Shown piece by piece: positions 18,311 to 27,291 of a stretch of DNA of 64,000 nucleotides. Source of the DNA: an uncultured Prevotellaceae bacterium (GTDB lineage Bacteria; Bacteroidota; Bacteroidia; Bacteroidales; Bacteroidaceae); NCBI GenBank assembly GCA_902786665.1, contig CADADN010000046.1, positions 1 to 64,000 of the forward strand, read 5' to 3'. Each line of letters begins with the position of its first letter. The first letter of the stretch is position 1. Under the pieces are notes generated by a model, which was given only the letters and a program-made list of their open reading frames with translations, had not been told where the DNA came from and did no database searches. The position numbers were made by a program, and so were the translations under genes.

Positions 18311-19444
18311 ATGAAAAAAGTATTTCTTTTGCTGGCCGTGGTTTTGACAACCATTGGAGGCATGGCACAGTCGAAAGCGGTGGGCAGTGGTGATGCCGCC
18401 GCCGTGCTTGACGTGGCACGAAAGGTGAACCAGTATTTCATGAACAAACACTCCGACCCGACGGCTGCCACCAACGTGGGGCGCATCCGTCCGAGCAACC
18501 TGTGGACGCGTGCCGTCTATTACGAGGGACTGATGGCGCTATATGAGTTGGATGCTAACCCGCAATACATCGACTACACCGACCGGTGGGCCGACTTCCA
18601 CAAGTGGACGGCTCGCAATGGCGACAACACCACCGACGCTGACGACCAGTGTTGCGAACAAACCTATCTCGACCGCTACATGATGACCCATGACGCACGC
18701 ATGCTGGAGCATGTGAAAGCGAATCTGGAACACCAGATGAATACGGGGAAGTATGGCTACTGGACATGGATTGATGCCATCCAGATGGCCATGCCGGTGT
18801 ATAGCAAGATGTATCGAGCCACTGGGGAAAGGCGTTATATCGACCATGCGATGAAGATGTACACCTGGTCGCGTGACACCTGTGGAGGCGGACTTTTCAA
18901 CGTGGCAGAAGGCTTGTGGTGGCGTGATGCCGACTATGTGCCTCCCTACAAGGAGAGCGACGGGCAGAACTGTTACTGGAGCCGTGGCAGCGGATGGGTG
19001 TATGCCGCACTGGTGAGGGTGATGAGCGACATCGGCAAGAAGGACAAATACTACAAGCAACTCAAGCGCGACTTCATCCTCATGAGCGAGGCGCTGCTGC
19101 AATGCCAGCGCGAGGATGGGTTGTGGAACCCGTCGCTTGTCTCTCCCGTCACCTACGGGGGCAAGGAACTCACCGGCACCGCCCTCTTCCTCTATGGCAT
19201 GAGCTGGGGCATCAACAACAAGATTCTCAAAGCCAAGAAATACAAGGGTGCGTGCGACAGGGCATGGCAGGCGATGGTGCGCGACTGCGTCCACCCGGAT
19301 GGCTTCCTCGGCTATGTGCAGGGCACGGGCAAGGACCCATCGGCCGGGCAGCCAGTCACCTACACCAAGGCTCCCGACTTCGAGGACTACGGCACCGGCT
19401 GCTTCCTGTTAGGTGCGGCAGAGTATTACAAGATGATCAAATAG
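18311..19444 (+). CDS. Glycoside hydrolase family 105, unsaturated rhamnogalacturonyl/glucuronyl hydrolase
   Basis: A 377-residue enzyme that removes the delta-4,5-unsaturated uronic acid left at the non-reducing end by polysaccharide lyases. Signal peptide about 1-20 (VFLLLAVVLTTIGGMAQ), so it acts in the periplasm. The (alpha/alpha)6 barrel shows WTRAVYYEGLMALYE, the WTWIDAIQMAMP segment containing the likely catalytic Asp, and YWSRGSGWVYAAL, all characteristic of the YteR/RhiN family. ATG 18311 is preferred over the in-frame ATG 18293: the upstream one would be within a few bases of the transcription start predicted from the -7 element at 18284-18291, and the signal peptide begins at 18311. 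It is the only glycan-degrading enzyme in this locus. Confidence 0.92.
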   Translation: MKKVFLLLAVVLTTIGGMAQSKAVGSGDAAAVLDVARKVNQYFMNKHSDPTAATNVGRIRPSNLWTRAVYYEGLMALYELDANPQYIDYTDRWADFHKWTARNGDNTTDADDQCCEQTYLDRYMMTHDARMLEHVKANLEHQMNTGKYGYWTWIDAIQMAMPVYSKMYRATGERRYIDHAMKMYTWSRDTCGGGLFNVAEGLWWRDADYVPPYKESDGQNCYWSRGSGWVYAALVRVMSDIGKKDKYYKQLKRDFILMSEALLQCQREDGLWNPSLVSPVTYGGKELTGTALFLYGMSWGINNKILKAKKYKGACDRAWQAMVRDCVHPDGFLGYVQGTGKDPSAGQPVTYTKAPDFEDYGTGCFLLGAAEYYKMIK

Positions 19445-19470
19445 AGGCCTGGAATGTTTGGGCGGAACTG

Positions 19471-19519
19471 CGCCAAGAATGCTCTGCCGGATTTCAAATC
19501 CGGCAGAGCATTCTTGGCG
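19471..19519 (+). terminator. Perfect 24-bp-arm hairpin after the GH105 gene
   Basis: Arms 19471-19494 and 19496-19519 are exact reverse complements around one central base, beginning CGCCAAGAATGCTC and ending GAGCATTCTTGGCG. A short T-run (AATTTTTG) follows. It probably terminates transcription, but the arm length and perfection exceed a normal terminator. Confidence 0.7.
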
Positions 19520-19736
19520 TAATTTTTGAATTTGGAGAGAATGATTTCCATGAATCATTCAAGTTAATAAAAAAACTCGTTAACTTTGCAGGGTGTGATT
19601 TCCCTTCAAAAGGCAAAGATAATGGAATTATGTGAACTTGCCAAAAAAAGTAAAGCTTTTTCTATGTAAGAATAACATTGTAAAAGGGTGAGGAGTCTTG
19701 TTCCCATGTGATGGAGGAATAAAAAAACGTGATTTG

Positions 19737-19821
19737 TTTGGTTTTGCACTTTGTTTGCATTATCTTTGCAAATCAAAGAAATCAAGCCGTAAAAACGGCA
19801 AAGAGGCGGAATGCTATTCCG
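19737..19821 (+). promoter_or_regulatory. Sigma-factor gene promoter and structured 5' leader
   Basis: TTTG (19737-19740), a 20-nt spacer and TATCTTTGC (19761-19769) form a near-consensus Bacteroidetes promoter. The roughly 75-nt leader contains two consecutive small hairpins: GCCGTAAAAACGGC (19786-19799) and GCGGAATGCTATTCCGT (19806-19822). Apart from this and the hairpin at 19471-19519 nothing else is seen in 19445-19850. Confidence 0.65.
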
Positions 19822-19850
19822 TTTCCAATGAAAACTTAAAATGATGTAGA

Positions 19851-20414
19851 ATGACAGACCAGGAAATCATTCAAGGACTTATCAATCGTGATGCCCACAT
19901 CACTCAGGATTTCTTCTTTGTAAGATGTCGGCCCCTCATCATCAGTATCATCAAATATGTTTTTTCATATCCGGTGGACTATGATGAGTTTGTCAACGAG
20001 TTGTATATCTATCTTGTTGACAATGACAGTAAAAAGCTGAGGGAATTTCAGTTCAAATCATCTTTATTTGTGTGGATAAAGGTGGTTGCCATAAGATATT
20101 TTATCAGAAAACGCGATCATGTGATAGATATCAACAATGGAATGCCTCCTTACAACAAAACCATCAAGGATGGAGACACTGTGGACACGGAAGCAAGCAT
20201 CAATGCCCGTATGGACTTGGAGCAACTCTTCTTGTCAATGAAGAACGAGCGATATGTTTTTGTAATCAGAAAACTCATACTTGAAGATGTGCAGCCAGAG
20301 TTCCTCGCAAAGAACATGGGGGTCACTGTAGCCAATCTGTACAACATCAAGAAACGTGCAATCAGTGCCTTGACTAAAGTAGCATTAAAAGAAAAGAATT
20401 ATGGAAAAGTATAA
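19851..20414 (+). CDS. ECF-type RNA polymerase sigma factor
   Basis: A 187-residue sigma-70 family protein. Region 2 spans about residues 25-95 (DEFVNELYIYLVDND, then FKSSLFVWIKVVAIRYFIRKR), and region 4 about 125-180 (LEDVQPEFLAKNMGVTVANLYNIKKRAISAL), with a linker between them and no region 1.1 or 3, as in ECF factors. It has its own promoter and overlaps the next gene by 14 bp, so the two are translationally coupled and the downstream protein is the obvious candidate for controlling or being served by it. Region 4 is more divergent from housekeeping factors than region 2. Its target promoters are unknown. Confidence 0.85.
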   Translation: MTDQEIIQGLINRDAHITQDFFFVRCRPLIISIIKYVFSYPVDYDEFVNELYIYLVDNDSKKLREFQFKSSLFVWIKVVAIRYFIRKRDHVIDINNGMPPYNKTIKDGDTVDTEASINARMDLEQLFLSMKNERYVFVIRKLILEDVQPEFLAKNMGVTVANLYNIKKRAISALTKVALKEKNYGKV

Positions 20415-21489
20415 CATGAGGATTACAGACGAGCAGATGGCCGCCTTCTTGGAAGGGAATGTCTCTGCTGAGGAATTGGACATTATACTCAAGGAACTGT
20501 GTGACAGTCCTGAGCTACAGTCTGTGCTGTCCATCTCAGAGCGCGTGGATGAGGAACTGGAGGAGAAAGCCAGTTACTATTCCATCCTTCCCATGGCCAG
20601 GATGGCTGCCAAGAGCGAGGGGCATCTGTGCGACCTGCAATGCGAGGAGTGGATTCTGAACAGAAGAGGCATCGAGGTGGACAGAGCCAGTCTTTCCGAA
20701 CAGGCCATGCAGAACAGATGGCTGAGGGACAAAGGTACGCCGTTGCATCATATGGGGCGTCTTCTCGAGGACAAGGGTCTGCAGGTGTCGAGACGATACG
20801 ACGCCACTTTCGCAGACCTTGAGACAGCTTTGGAAAAACGTGCCGACATCATCGTGGTGGTCGACAACGTTGTGCTTCACGGCAAGGAAAGAGTCGAGGA
20901 CGACTTCCATGCCGTGACTGTTTTTGCTGTCGACAAGGACTGGGTGCGCATCTACGACCCGGCAACGGGAAATCCCTGCGAGGACTGCCCTGCCAGCCGC
21001 TTTGCCGAGGCGTGGCGCGGTTCATCGCATTACATGGTTGTCGTGAACCCTTCTGATGCCGCCTACATCCCCGTGCCCATCAATGTGGATAGTATCAGCA
21101 TCCCTGAAGACTTGATTGACTTGCGTGAGGCCATTGCGGAAAACACCCATGAGGTGTGGTCGCGTGCAAGGATGTCTGAAGGATGGAGCTATGGACCAGA
21201 GAGGGATGACAAACTTAAAATGCACCCCGACCTGGTGCCTTATGCACGCCTCACAGAAGGCGAGAAAGAATATGACCGCATCTTGGCAGACAACACCATC
21301 AAACTGGTAAGGAAACTCGGGTTCGACCTTGTGAAAAGCCGGGATACGGAAACCTACCGAATACTTATGCACCGACTGCAGAACCCCGACCGGGAATACC
21401 GATGCTCCCAGTGTGGAACAATCATCTTCAAATCCTTCAAATATTGTCCCGACTGCGGGAAAAGGCTTGACGAGAAGGAATTCTTATAG
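20401..21489 (+). CDS. C39-like peptidase / RyR domain / zinc-ribbon protein, partner of the sigma factor
   Basis: A 362-residue protein with an unusual domain string. Residues 6-55 (ITDEQMAAFLEGNVSAEEL) look like the short helical start of cytoplasmic anti-sigma proteins. Residues about 70-215 resemble a C39-like papain-fold domain: Cys77 in HLCDLQCEEWILNRRG (with the 13-residue Cys-to-Gly spacing of C39 enzymes), His170 in DDFHAVTVFAV, and Asp186 in RIYDPATG. Residues about 240-311 match the RyR domain (IAENTHEVWSRARM, GWSYGPERDD, HPDLVPYARL, EKEYDR, LVRKLGF). The C-terminus is a zinc ribbon (CSQC at 335-338, CPDC at 349-352). No signal peptide or membrane helix is seen. ATG 20416, just after the sigma stop, is an alternative start. 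Function is inferred only as sensing/regulation tied to the sigma factor. Confidence 0.8.
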   Translation: MEKYNMRITDEQMAAFLEGNVSAEELDIILKELCDSPELQSVLSISERVDEELEEKASYYSILPMARMAAKSEGHLCDLQCEEWILNRRGIEVDRASLSEQAMQNRWLRDKGTPLHHMGRLLEDKGLQVSRRYDATFADLETALEKRADIIVVVDNVVLHGKERVEDDFHAVTVFAVDKDWVRIYDPATGNPCEDCPASRFAEAWRGSSHYMVVVNPSDAAYIPVPINVDSISIPEDLIDLREAIAENTHEVWSRARMSEGWSYGPERDDKLKMHPDLVPYARLTEGEKEYDRILADNTIKLVRKLGFDLVKSRDTETYRILMHRLQNPDREYRCSQCGTIIFKSFKYCPDCGKRLDEKEFL

Positions 21490-21524
21490 ACATAATTTGA
21501 GAGACCAGCATAGAGAAAGCAAAA

Positions 21525-21566
21525 GATGGGTTTCACTAGTGATAGTGAAGCCCATCACTTTTTTTT
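21525..21566 (+). terminator. Intrinsic terminator of the sigma-RyR operon
   Basis: Stem GATGGGTTTCACTA / TAGTGAAGCCCATC (one G-T pair) with a GTGA loop, followed by a run of nine T (with one C before it). It closes the two-gene operon. Confidence 0.9.
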
Positions 21567-22184
21567 CATTCTTCAGTCATTTTTCGAAGTTGAACAGTGT
21601 TTTTTCATGAATAGGTGTTAGAATTTCTTCGTATCATGCCTCTTTAAAGCATAAGTGAGAGAAAGATGATATAGGTTAGGTTAGGTTGATGAATAAAGTG
21701 AACAGATGACTCCCCTTCCACCTTCTTGGGTGGAGGGGAGAATCTTTTTTGCTTTGTGTCCATGTTTTCTGCTTGTAATTAATTTGAATCATTCAAGGTA
21801 ATTATCTTAAGTTTCGGAAGTCCGGTTGTATTGATATGCAATTATTTACAGTAGATTCTTTTAAAAAGTTGTATGGATAATCAAACGATGATACCATTAA
21901 AATGCCTCCTTTTGTGAGGATTTTTTACTTCATCCTTTGGTCGTCCCAGCCCTTCGGGCTTCACTTCACAACCAGTTGTCTTACAAGATAAATCCTAATT
22001 TTGTAAGGCAATTTTACTTCAGAAACTTAAGTTAATCATAATTATATGTTTAAGAATCATTTACATTGTTTGATTGGAAATTCGAGTGAATAATGTAGGT
22101 CGTAAAAAGAAAAGGAGGAATATATTTTGTTATCATCCGCTTTTGATGTAACTTTGCACCCCCAAACCAAACATTAATATAATT
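21567..22184. other. Intergenic region before metK, no gene seen
   Basis: About 600 bp without a supportable coding region. It contains a second terminator-like hairpin (21710-21740, CTCCCCTTCCACC / GGTGGAGGGGAG plus AATCTTTTTT) and a small AGCCCTTCGGGCT hairpin near 21949. I looked for a SAM riboswitch ahead of metK and saw none; the metK promoter is too close to the gene to leave room for one. Confidence 0.6.
22126..22157 (+). promoter_or_regulatory. metK promoter
   Basis: TTTG (22126-22129), 19-nt spacer, TAACTTTGC (22149-22157): full Bacteroidetes consensus with a short leader of about 20 nt before ATG 22185. Confidence 0.85.
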
Positions 22185-23447
22185 ATGTCTTATTTGTTCA
22201 CATCAGAATCCGTTTCTGAAGGCCATCCCGACAAGGTGGCCGACCAGATATCCGACGCGCTGCTCGACCAGTTCCTGGCTTACGACGACAAGGCCCACTG
22301 CGCAATCGAAACGTTCGTCACCACAGGCCAGGTGGTGATCATGGGCGAAGTTCGTTCCGAAGCCTACATCGATTTGCAGACCATTGCCCGCAAGACCATC
22401 AACAAGATTGGCTACACGAAGTCGGAGTATCAGTTCGACGGCAATTCCTGCGGTGTCATGTCTGCCATCCATGAGCAGAGCGCCGACATCAACCGAGGTG
22501 TCGAACGTGAGGAAGAGGAGAGCCAAGGCGCCGGAGACCAAGGGATGATGTTCGGCTATGCCACCAACGAGACAGAGGAGTACATGCCCGTCTCGCTATC
22601 TATTGCCCATCTCATCATGTCGACCCTTGCAGAGATACGTCGCGAGGGCCGTGAGATGACCTACCTGCGTCCCGACTCAAAAAGCCAGGTGACGGTGGAG
22701 TATTCCGACGACAACAAGCCTGTGCGCATCCACACCATCGTGGTGTCCACCCAGCACGACGAGTTCGACACCGACGACGAGCGAATGCTCGACAAGATTC
22801 GCCAGGATGTGATAAACGTGCTGATGCCAAGGGTGCTGTCCAAGATTCACAGTGAGAAGGTGCTGGCGCTCTTCAACGGTGATATCACCTACCATGTCAA
22901 CCCCACAGGAAAGTTCGTTATTGGAGGCCCCCATGGCGACACCGGTCTCACCGGCAGGAAAATCATCGTCGACACCTATGGTGGGAAAGGCGCCCATGGA
23001 GGCGGTGCCTTCTCCGGGAAGGACTCGAGCAAGGTGGACCGCTCGGCTGCCTACATGGCCCGTTACATCGCCAAGAACATGGTTGCCGCCGGCGTGAGCG
23101 ACGAGATGCTCGTGCAGTTGAGCTACGCCATTGGCATTGCTGAGCCAGTGAGCATCTATGTCAACACCTACAACCGTTCCAACGTGCCTTTCAGCGACGG
23201 CGAGATAGCCGACAAGATAGGAAAGCTCTTCAAACTCACCCCCAAGGCCATCGAGGAGAAGCTTGGCCTGCGTCAACCCATCTATTTGGAAACCGCAGCC
23301 TATGGCCATATGGGCAGGAAGAACGAGAAGAAGATGAAGACTTTCACCAGCTTCTACCATGAGACGAAGACTATCGAAGTGGAGTTGTTCACTTGGGAGA
23401 AACTCGACATGGTGGATGAAATCCGCAACGCTTTCGGCATTCGTTGA
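22185..23447 (+). CDS. metK: S-adenosylmethionine synthase
   Basis: A 420-residue cytoplasmic enzyme making S-adenosylmethionine from methionine and ATP. It shows the N-terminal FTSESVSEGHPDKVADQISDA motif with the ATP-binding His/Asp, the GAGDQGMMFGYA loop, and the HGGGAFSGKDSSKVDRSAAY phosphate-binding motif. Compared with the roughly 385-residue enterobacterial enzyme it carries extra segments (for example GVEREEEESQ and the C-terminal MGRKNEKKMKTFTSFYHET), as is usual in Bacteroidetes. It has its own promoter; the next gene starts 6 bp after its stop. Confidence 0.97.
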   Translation: MSYLFTSESVSEGHPDKVADQISDALLDQFLAYDDKAHCAIETFVTTGQVVIMGEVRSEAYIDLQTIARKTINKIGYTKSEYQFDGNSCGVMSAIHEQSADINRGVEREEEESQGAGDQGMMFGYATNETEEYMPVSLSIAHLIMSTLAEIRREGREMTYLRPDSKSQVTVEYSDDNKPVRIHTIVVSTQHDEFDTDDERMLDKIRQDVINVLMPRVLSKIHSEKVLALFNGDITYHVNPTGKFVIGGPHGDTGLTGRKIIVDTYGGKGAHGGGAFSGKDSSKVDRSAAYMARYIAKNMVAAGVSDEMLVQLSYAIGIAEPVSIYVNTYNRSNVPFSDGEIADKIGKLFKLTPKAIEEKLGLRQPIYLETAAYGHMGRKNEKKMKTFTSFYHETKTIEVELFTWEKLDMVDEIRNAFGIR

Positions 23448-23453
23448 CCCCTC

Positions 23454-24356
23454 ATGCCGTCACGATTCCTCCTTCCCATTTACGAGCACGCCGCCGACAG
23501 TTTCCTGCTGCCGGTGGGTGCGCCGTCTGCCGACACGCTGGCGGCGGTGGGGGTCGTGTCCGACAGTTTGTCCACCGACAGCGTGATGGTCGACAGTGCT
23601 GCAACCGCAGCCACCCACGCCGACTCCATCTCCTCTTTGTTAAACACCGTGCCGACAGGGATGCTCGCCGACCCCGCACCCTACCATATAGGCGATGACC
23701 ATTTGGTGTCGGCACTCCTGATGGGAGGACTCCTCCTGGCCATCCTCGGCTTGGCCTTCTCTTGGCGCTTCGTGGCCGCCCAGGTCAGGAATTTCTTCTA
23801 TTTGGAGAACGAGCGCACCACGCCGGTGCCTGACACAGCCAGCGAGCTGACCGGCCAGGGAGTGTTGGTGGCTTTTGAGGCACTTTTGCTCGGCATCGCC
23901 TTTTATTGCTATGCGGTGAAGGGTAGGGGCACCGACTACTGGGTGCTCTCCAAGCACACCTTGTTGGGGACCTACCTGCTGTGCATTGTCGCGTATTTTC
24001 TGTTCAAGACAGTTGCCTACCAATTTGTCAACTGGGTCTTTTTCGATGTGAAAAAAATCGAACAATGGAACAAGTCGTTGCTGTTCATCACAGCTATGGA
24101 GGGCGTGATCATGACCCCTGTTGTGATGATGATGCTATATGGTGGCTTGCCGTTGAAAATTTCGCTCATAATACTGCTTTGTGTCGCTTTTTTTGTCAAA
24201 ATGCTATCTTTTTACAAGTGTTATCTTATCTTTTTTCGACGAATGGGGGCGATATTGCAAAATATTTTGTACTTTTGTGCGCTCGAATTGACACCTTTGG
24301 CCGTGTTGTTCGGTCTGATGGAAGCTTACAATAACAATTTGGAAATAAATTTTTAG
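23454..24356 (+). CDS. DUF4271 membrane protein
   Basis: A 300-residue protein of unknown function. The first 80 residues are Ala/Ser/Asp-rich and probably disordered (TDSVMVDSAATAATHADS); then about six membrane segments follow (e.g. LVSALLMGGLLLAILGLAF near 85, ILLCVAFFVKMLSFYKCYLIFF near 245). The family is restricted to Bacteroidetes and is found, as here, directly before hemD, 7 bp apart. The conserved position beside rnpA and yidD hints at an envelope role, but that is only association. Confidence 0.85.
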   Translation: MPSRFLLPIYEHAADSFLLPVGAPSADTLAAVGVVSDSLSTDSVMVDSAATAATHADSISSLLNTVPTGMLADPAPYHIGDDHLVSALLMGGLLLAILGLAFSWRFVAAQVRNFFYLENERTTPVPDTASELTGQGVLVAFEALLLGIAFYCYAVKGRGTDYWVLSKHTLLGTYLLCIVAYFLFKTVAYQFVNWVFFDVKKIEQWNKSLLFITAMEGVIMTPVVMMMLYGGLPLKISLIILLCVAFFVKMLSFYKCYLIFFRRMGAILQNILYFCALELTPLAVLFGLMEAYNNNLEINF

Positions 24357-24363
24357 TACACTG

Positions 24364-25110
24364 ATGATAAAAAAGATTTTGGTATCACAGCCTAAACCGA
24401 CAAGTGACAAGTCACCTTATTTTGATATCGCACGTGAATTCGGCGTAGAACTGGTGTTCAGGCCATTCATCAAAGTGGAGGGACTGACAGCAAAAGAATT
24501 CCGCCAGCAGAAAGTGAACATCCTCGACCATACGGCTATTGTGTTCACTTCGCGTCATGCCATCGACAACTTTTTCAAATTGGCCAAGGAGCTTCGTGTG
24601 ACCATCCCCGAGACGATGAAGTATTTCTGCGTGACGGAGACCATCGCCCTTTATATTCAGAAGTATGTGCAATACCGCAAGCGCAAGGTGTTTTTCGGCA
24701 CCACGGGCAAGCTCATCGACCTTGTACCGCTGATGGTGAAGCACAAGGCAGAGAAATATCTCGTTCCCATGAGCGACATCTCCACCAACAGCGTCACCGA
24801 CTTGCTTGACTCCAAGGGCCTTGACCACAGGGAGTGTGTGATGTATCGCACCGTTAGTGACGATTTCACCAAGGAGGAGGTGGAGCAGTTCGACTACGAC
24901 ATGCTGCTCTTCTTCAGTCCTGCAGGTCTGAACGCGCTCACGAAGAACTTCCCCGACTTCACTCAGGGCGACATCTGCATCGGCGCCTTCGGGCCTGCCA
25001 CCGCAAAAGAGGTGGCCGACCGTGGGTTGAGGCTTGATCTCAAGGCTCCTACGCCAGAGTTCCCGTCAATGACGGGAGCACTGAAGGACTTCCTCAAAAA
25101 CATCAAGTGA
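24364..25110 (+). CDS. hemD: Uroporphyrinogen-III synthase family protein
   Basis: A 248-residue HemD-type protein, which would close and invert the linear hydroxymethylbilane to uroporphyrinogen III in tetrapyrrole synthesis. Motifs include VFTSRHAIDNFF (the usual FTSxNAV region), ALDCRE-like HRECVMYRTVSDDF, LLFFSPAGLNALTKNFPDF and IGAFGPATAKEVADRGLRLDLKAPTPEFPSMTGAL. No other haem gene is nearby, and Prevotella-type organisms often have partial haem pathways, so the name rests on family resemblance. Confidence 0.85.
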   Translation: MIKKILVSQPKPTSDKSPYFDIAREFGVELVFRPFIKVEGLTAKEFRQQKVNILDHTAIVFTSRHAIDNFFKLAKELRVTIPETMKYFCVTETIALYIQKYVQYRKRKVFFGTTGKLIDLVPLMVKHKAEKYLVPMSDISTNSVTDLLDSKGLDHRECVMYRTVSDDFTKEEVEQFDYDMLLFFSPAGLNALTKNFPDFTQGDICIGAFGPATAKEVADRGLRLDLKAPTPEFPSMTGALKDFLKNIK

Positions 25111-25116
25111 GTTTTG

Positions 25117-25515
25117 ATGCCATCGACAGGCCATCTCACTCTTGGCAAGAAGGAGCGTCTCGCCGGCAAGTCGCTGGTTGAGTCCCTCTTCAAGGGCGGC
25201 GGAAGCCGCTCAATGTCGTTTTTCCCCCTTAGGGTGGTTTATGCCTTCGTAGAGGGCGGCGACGTGCCGGTGCGGTTGATGGTGAGCGTCCCCAAGCGTT
25301 GTTTCAAGAGGGCGGTGCGCCGCAACAGGGTGAAGCGTCAGGTGCGCGAGGCCTTCCGCAAGCACAAGCACGTGTTGCATGAGAAGGCGTCGCTGATGCC
25401 CGAGGGCAAGACCCTTGCCCTGGCCTTCATCTGGCTTGACGCTCACCTCTACGACAGCGAGGCTGTGGAAAAAAGAGTGAGCAACCTGCTCATAAGGATA
25501 GGAGAGAGGTTATGA
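25117..25515 (+). CDS. rnpA: Ribonuclease P protein component
   Basis: A 132-residue basic protein that assists the RNase P RNA in trimming tRNA 5' ends. The RNR motif is clear: [20 protein letters not shown] (about 65-85). ATG 25117 is chosen over the in-frame TTG at 25114. It lies 6 bp after hemD and overlaps yidD by 4 bp, the standard rnpA-yidD arrangement that links tRNA processing to membrane-protein insertion. Confidence 0.95.
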   Translation: MPSTGHLTLGKKERLAGKSLVESLFKGGGSRSMSFFPLRVVYAFVEGGDVPVRLMVSVPKRCFKRAVRRNRVKRQVREAFRKHKHVLHEKASLMPEGKTLALAFIWLDAHLYDSEAVEKRVSNLLIRIGERL

Positions 25516-25763
25516 AGGCGTTGGCGTGGATGTGGAGATGGGTGAAGAAACTGCTCGGCTTTATCCTGCTTGCACCCATCCTCTTTTATCAACGGTGCAT
25601 CAGTCCGTTCACACCGCCTGCCTGCCGTTTCACACCCACCTGTTCCGAATATGCAAGACAGGCCATCGTCAAGCATGGACCATTCAAGGGCTTGTGGCTG
25701 GCTATCAAAAGGATAATGAGATGCCACCCTTGGGGAGGAAGCGGCTACGACCCCGTCCCCTGA
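25512..25763 (+). CDS. yidD: Membrane protein insertion efficiency factor YidD
   Basis: An 83-residue protein with an N-terminal amphipathic/hydrophobic helix and the signature [30 protein letters not shown] core (here [24 protein letters not shown]) ending [15 protein letters not shown]. It is thought to help YidC insert membrane proteins. Its start codon overlaps the rnpA stop (ATGA). Confidence 0.96.
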   Translation: MKALAWMWRWVKKLLGFILLAPILFYQRCISPFTPPACRFTPTCSEYARQAIVKHGPFKGLWLAIKRIMRCHPWGGSGYDPVP

Positions 25764-25765
25764 GA

Positions 25766-25855
25766 ATGGAATATCTATGATTATCAGGACCTCTAGAAAA
25801 TCTAGAATATCTAGGACCTCTAGAAAATCTAGAATATCTAGTAAAAACTAGAACT
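25766..25855. repeat. 9-bp CTAGAAAAT-type tandem array upstream of tyrS
   Basis: Units such as AGGACCTCT, AGAAAATCT, AGAATATCT repeat in order twice, then decay. It fills most of the 113-bp gap before tyrS. A related array (27176-27228) follows tyrS, so the gene is flanked by two CTAG-rich arrays. Confidence 0.85.
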
Positions 25856-25876
25856 TTAAAAGGAAAAAAGATAAAG

Positions 25877-27175
25877 ATGAAAAACTTTGTAGAAGAATTG
25901 AAATGGCGTGGCATGCTCGCACAAATCATGCCCGGTACTGAGGAATTTCTCATGAAAGGGATGACTACGGCATACCTCGGCACCGACCCCACCGCCGACA
26001 GCTTGCATATCGGACACCTGTGCGGCATTATGATGCTCAGACACTTACAGAGATGCGGCCACAAACCCATCATCCTCGTGGGAGGAGCCACCGGCATGAT
26101 CGGCGACCCTTCGGGGAAGAGCCAGGAGCGCAACCTCCTCGACACCGACACCCTCTACCACAACCAGGAGTGCATCAAGAAACAAGTGGCCAAGTTCCTT
26201 GACTTCGAGGCTGATGAACCCAACAAGGCCGAGTTGGTGAACAACTACGACTGGATGAAGGATTTCTCCTTCCTCGATTTTGCTCGCGAGGTTGGCAAGC
26301 ATATCACCGTCAACTATATGATGGCCAAGGACAGCGTGCAACAGCGACTCAACGGCACGGCTCGCGACGGACTGTCGTTCACCGAGTTCACATACCAGTT
26401 GCTACAAGGCTACGACTTCCTCCACCTTTACAAGACGAAGAACGTGCGCCTGCAATTAGGAGGCAACGACCAGTGGGGCAACATGACCACGGGCACCGAA
26501 CTCATCCGTCGCAAGTTGGGCCAGGAAGCGGAGGCTTTCGCACTCACCTGCCCCCTCATCACAAAGGCTGACGGGAAGAAGTTCGGGAAGACTGAGAGTG
26601 GCAACGTGTGGCTCGACCGCAACCGCACCACGCCTTATGCCTTCTACCAGTTCTGGCTCAACGTCAGCGATGCCGACGCCGAGCGATACATCAAGATTTT
26701 CACCAGCCTTGACGAACCCACCATCAACGCCTTGGTGGAGGAGCACAAGCAGGACGCCGGGAGAAGGGTGCTGCAGCGCCGACTCGCAGAGGAGGTCACC
26801 GTGATGGTGCACTCCCGAGAGGACCTCGACATGGCCATCGAAGCATCCAACATCCTCTTTGGCAAGTCTACCAAGGAAAGCCTGTTGAAGCTCGACGAGC
26901 AGACACTACTTGATGTCTTCGAAGGCGTGCCCCACTTCACCATCGACAAAGGCCTGCTGGGTCTGCCGGCTGTCGAACTTTTCACCCGTGACGACGCGAA
27001 GGTCTTCGCCAGTAAAGGGGAGATGCGCAAGCTCGTCCAGGGTGGAGGCGTGTCGCTCAACAAGGAGAAGTTGGCTGCTTTCGACCGCCCCGTCACAGCT
27101 GATGACCTCATAGATGGCAAATACCTGCTGGTGCAGAGGGGAAAGAAAAACTATTTCCTCATCACTGTGAAGTAG
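25877..27175 (+). CDS. tyrS: Tyrosyl-tRNA synthetase
   Basis: A 432-residue class I aminoacyl-tRNA synthetase. HIGH motif at residues 44-47 (SLHIGHLCG), tyrosine pocket segment [31 protein letters not shown], and the KMSKS-equivalent KKFGKT (about 231-236). The C-terminal S4-type RNA-binding domain is present ([22 protein letters not shown]). No T-box leader is visible upstream; the space is occupied by the 9-bp array. Confidence 0.97.
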   Translation: MKNFVEELKWRGMLAQIMPGTEEFLMKGMTTAYLGTDPTADSLHIGHLCGIMMLRHLQRCGHKPIILVGGATGMIGDPSGKSQERNLLDTDTLYHNQECIKKQVAKFLDFEADEPNKAELVNNYDWMKDFSFLDFAREVGKHITVNYMMAKDSVQQRLNGTARDGLSFTEFTYQLLQGYDFLHLYKTKNVRLQLGGNDQWGNMTTGTELIRRKLGQEAEAFALTCPLITKADGKKFGKTESGNVWLDRNRTTPYAFYQFWLNVSDADAERYIKIFTSLDEPTINALVEEHKQDAGRRVLQRRLAEEVTVMVHSREDLDMAIEASNILFGKSTKESLLKLDEQTLLDVFEGVPHFTIDKGLLGLPAVELFTRDDAKVFASKGEMRKLVQGGGVSLNKEKLAAFDRPVTADDLIDGKYLLVQRGKKNYFLITVK

Positions 27176-27228
27176 TCTTCCTAGGGTCTCTAGTCTTCCT
27201 AGTGCTTCTAGTGCATCTAGCCTTATAA
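27176..27228. repeat. 9-bp CTAG-rich tandem array after tyrS
   Basis: Units AGGGTCTCT, AGTCTTCCT, AGTGCTTCT, AGTGCATCT directly after the tyrS stop codon. Confidence 0.8.
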
Positions 27229-27249
27229 GAGAAAAAATATCTTCAAAAA

Positions 27250-27282
27250 TTTGGTGGTGGCTGAAAAAAGCATTACCTTTGC
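27250..27282 (+). promoter_or_regulatory. tRNA-Gln promoter
   Basis: TTTG (27250-27253), 20-nt spacer, TACCTTTGC (27274-27282), about 10 nt before the mature tRNA. Confidence 0.8.
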
Positions 27283-27291
27283 AGCCGCTAT

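Noticed and set aside
21490..22184. SAM riboswitch ahead of metK
   Set aside because: The promoter at 22126-22157 leaves only about 20 nt of leader, and no riboswitch-like fold was seen upstream.
25766..25876. T-box leader before tyrS
   Set aside because: The gap holds a 9-bp repeat array and no T-box motif or terminator was seen.
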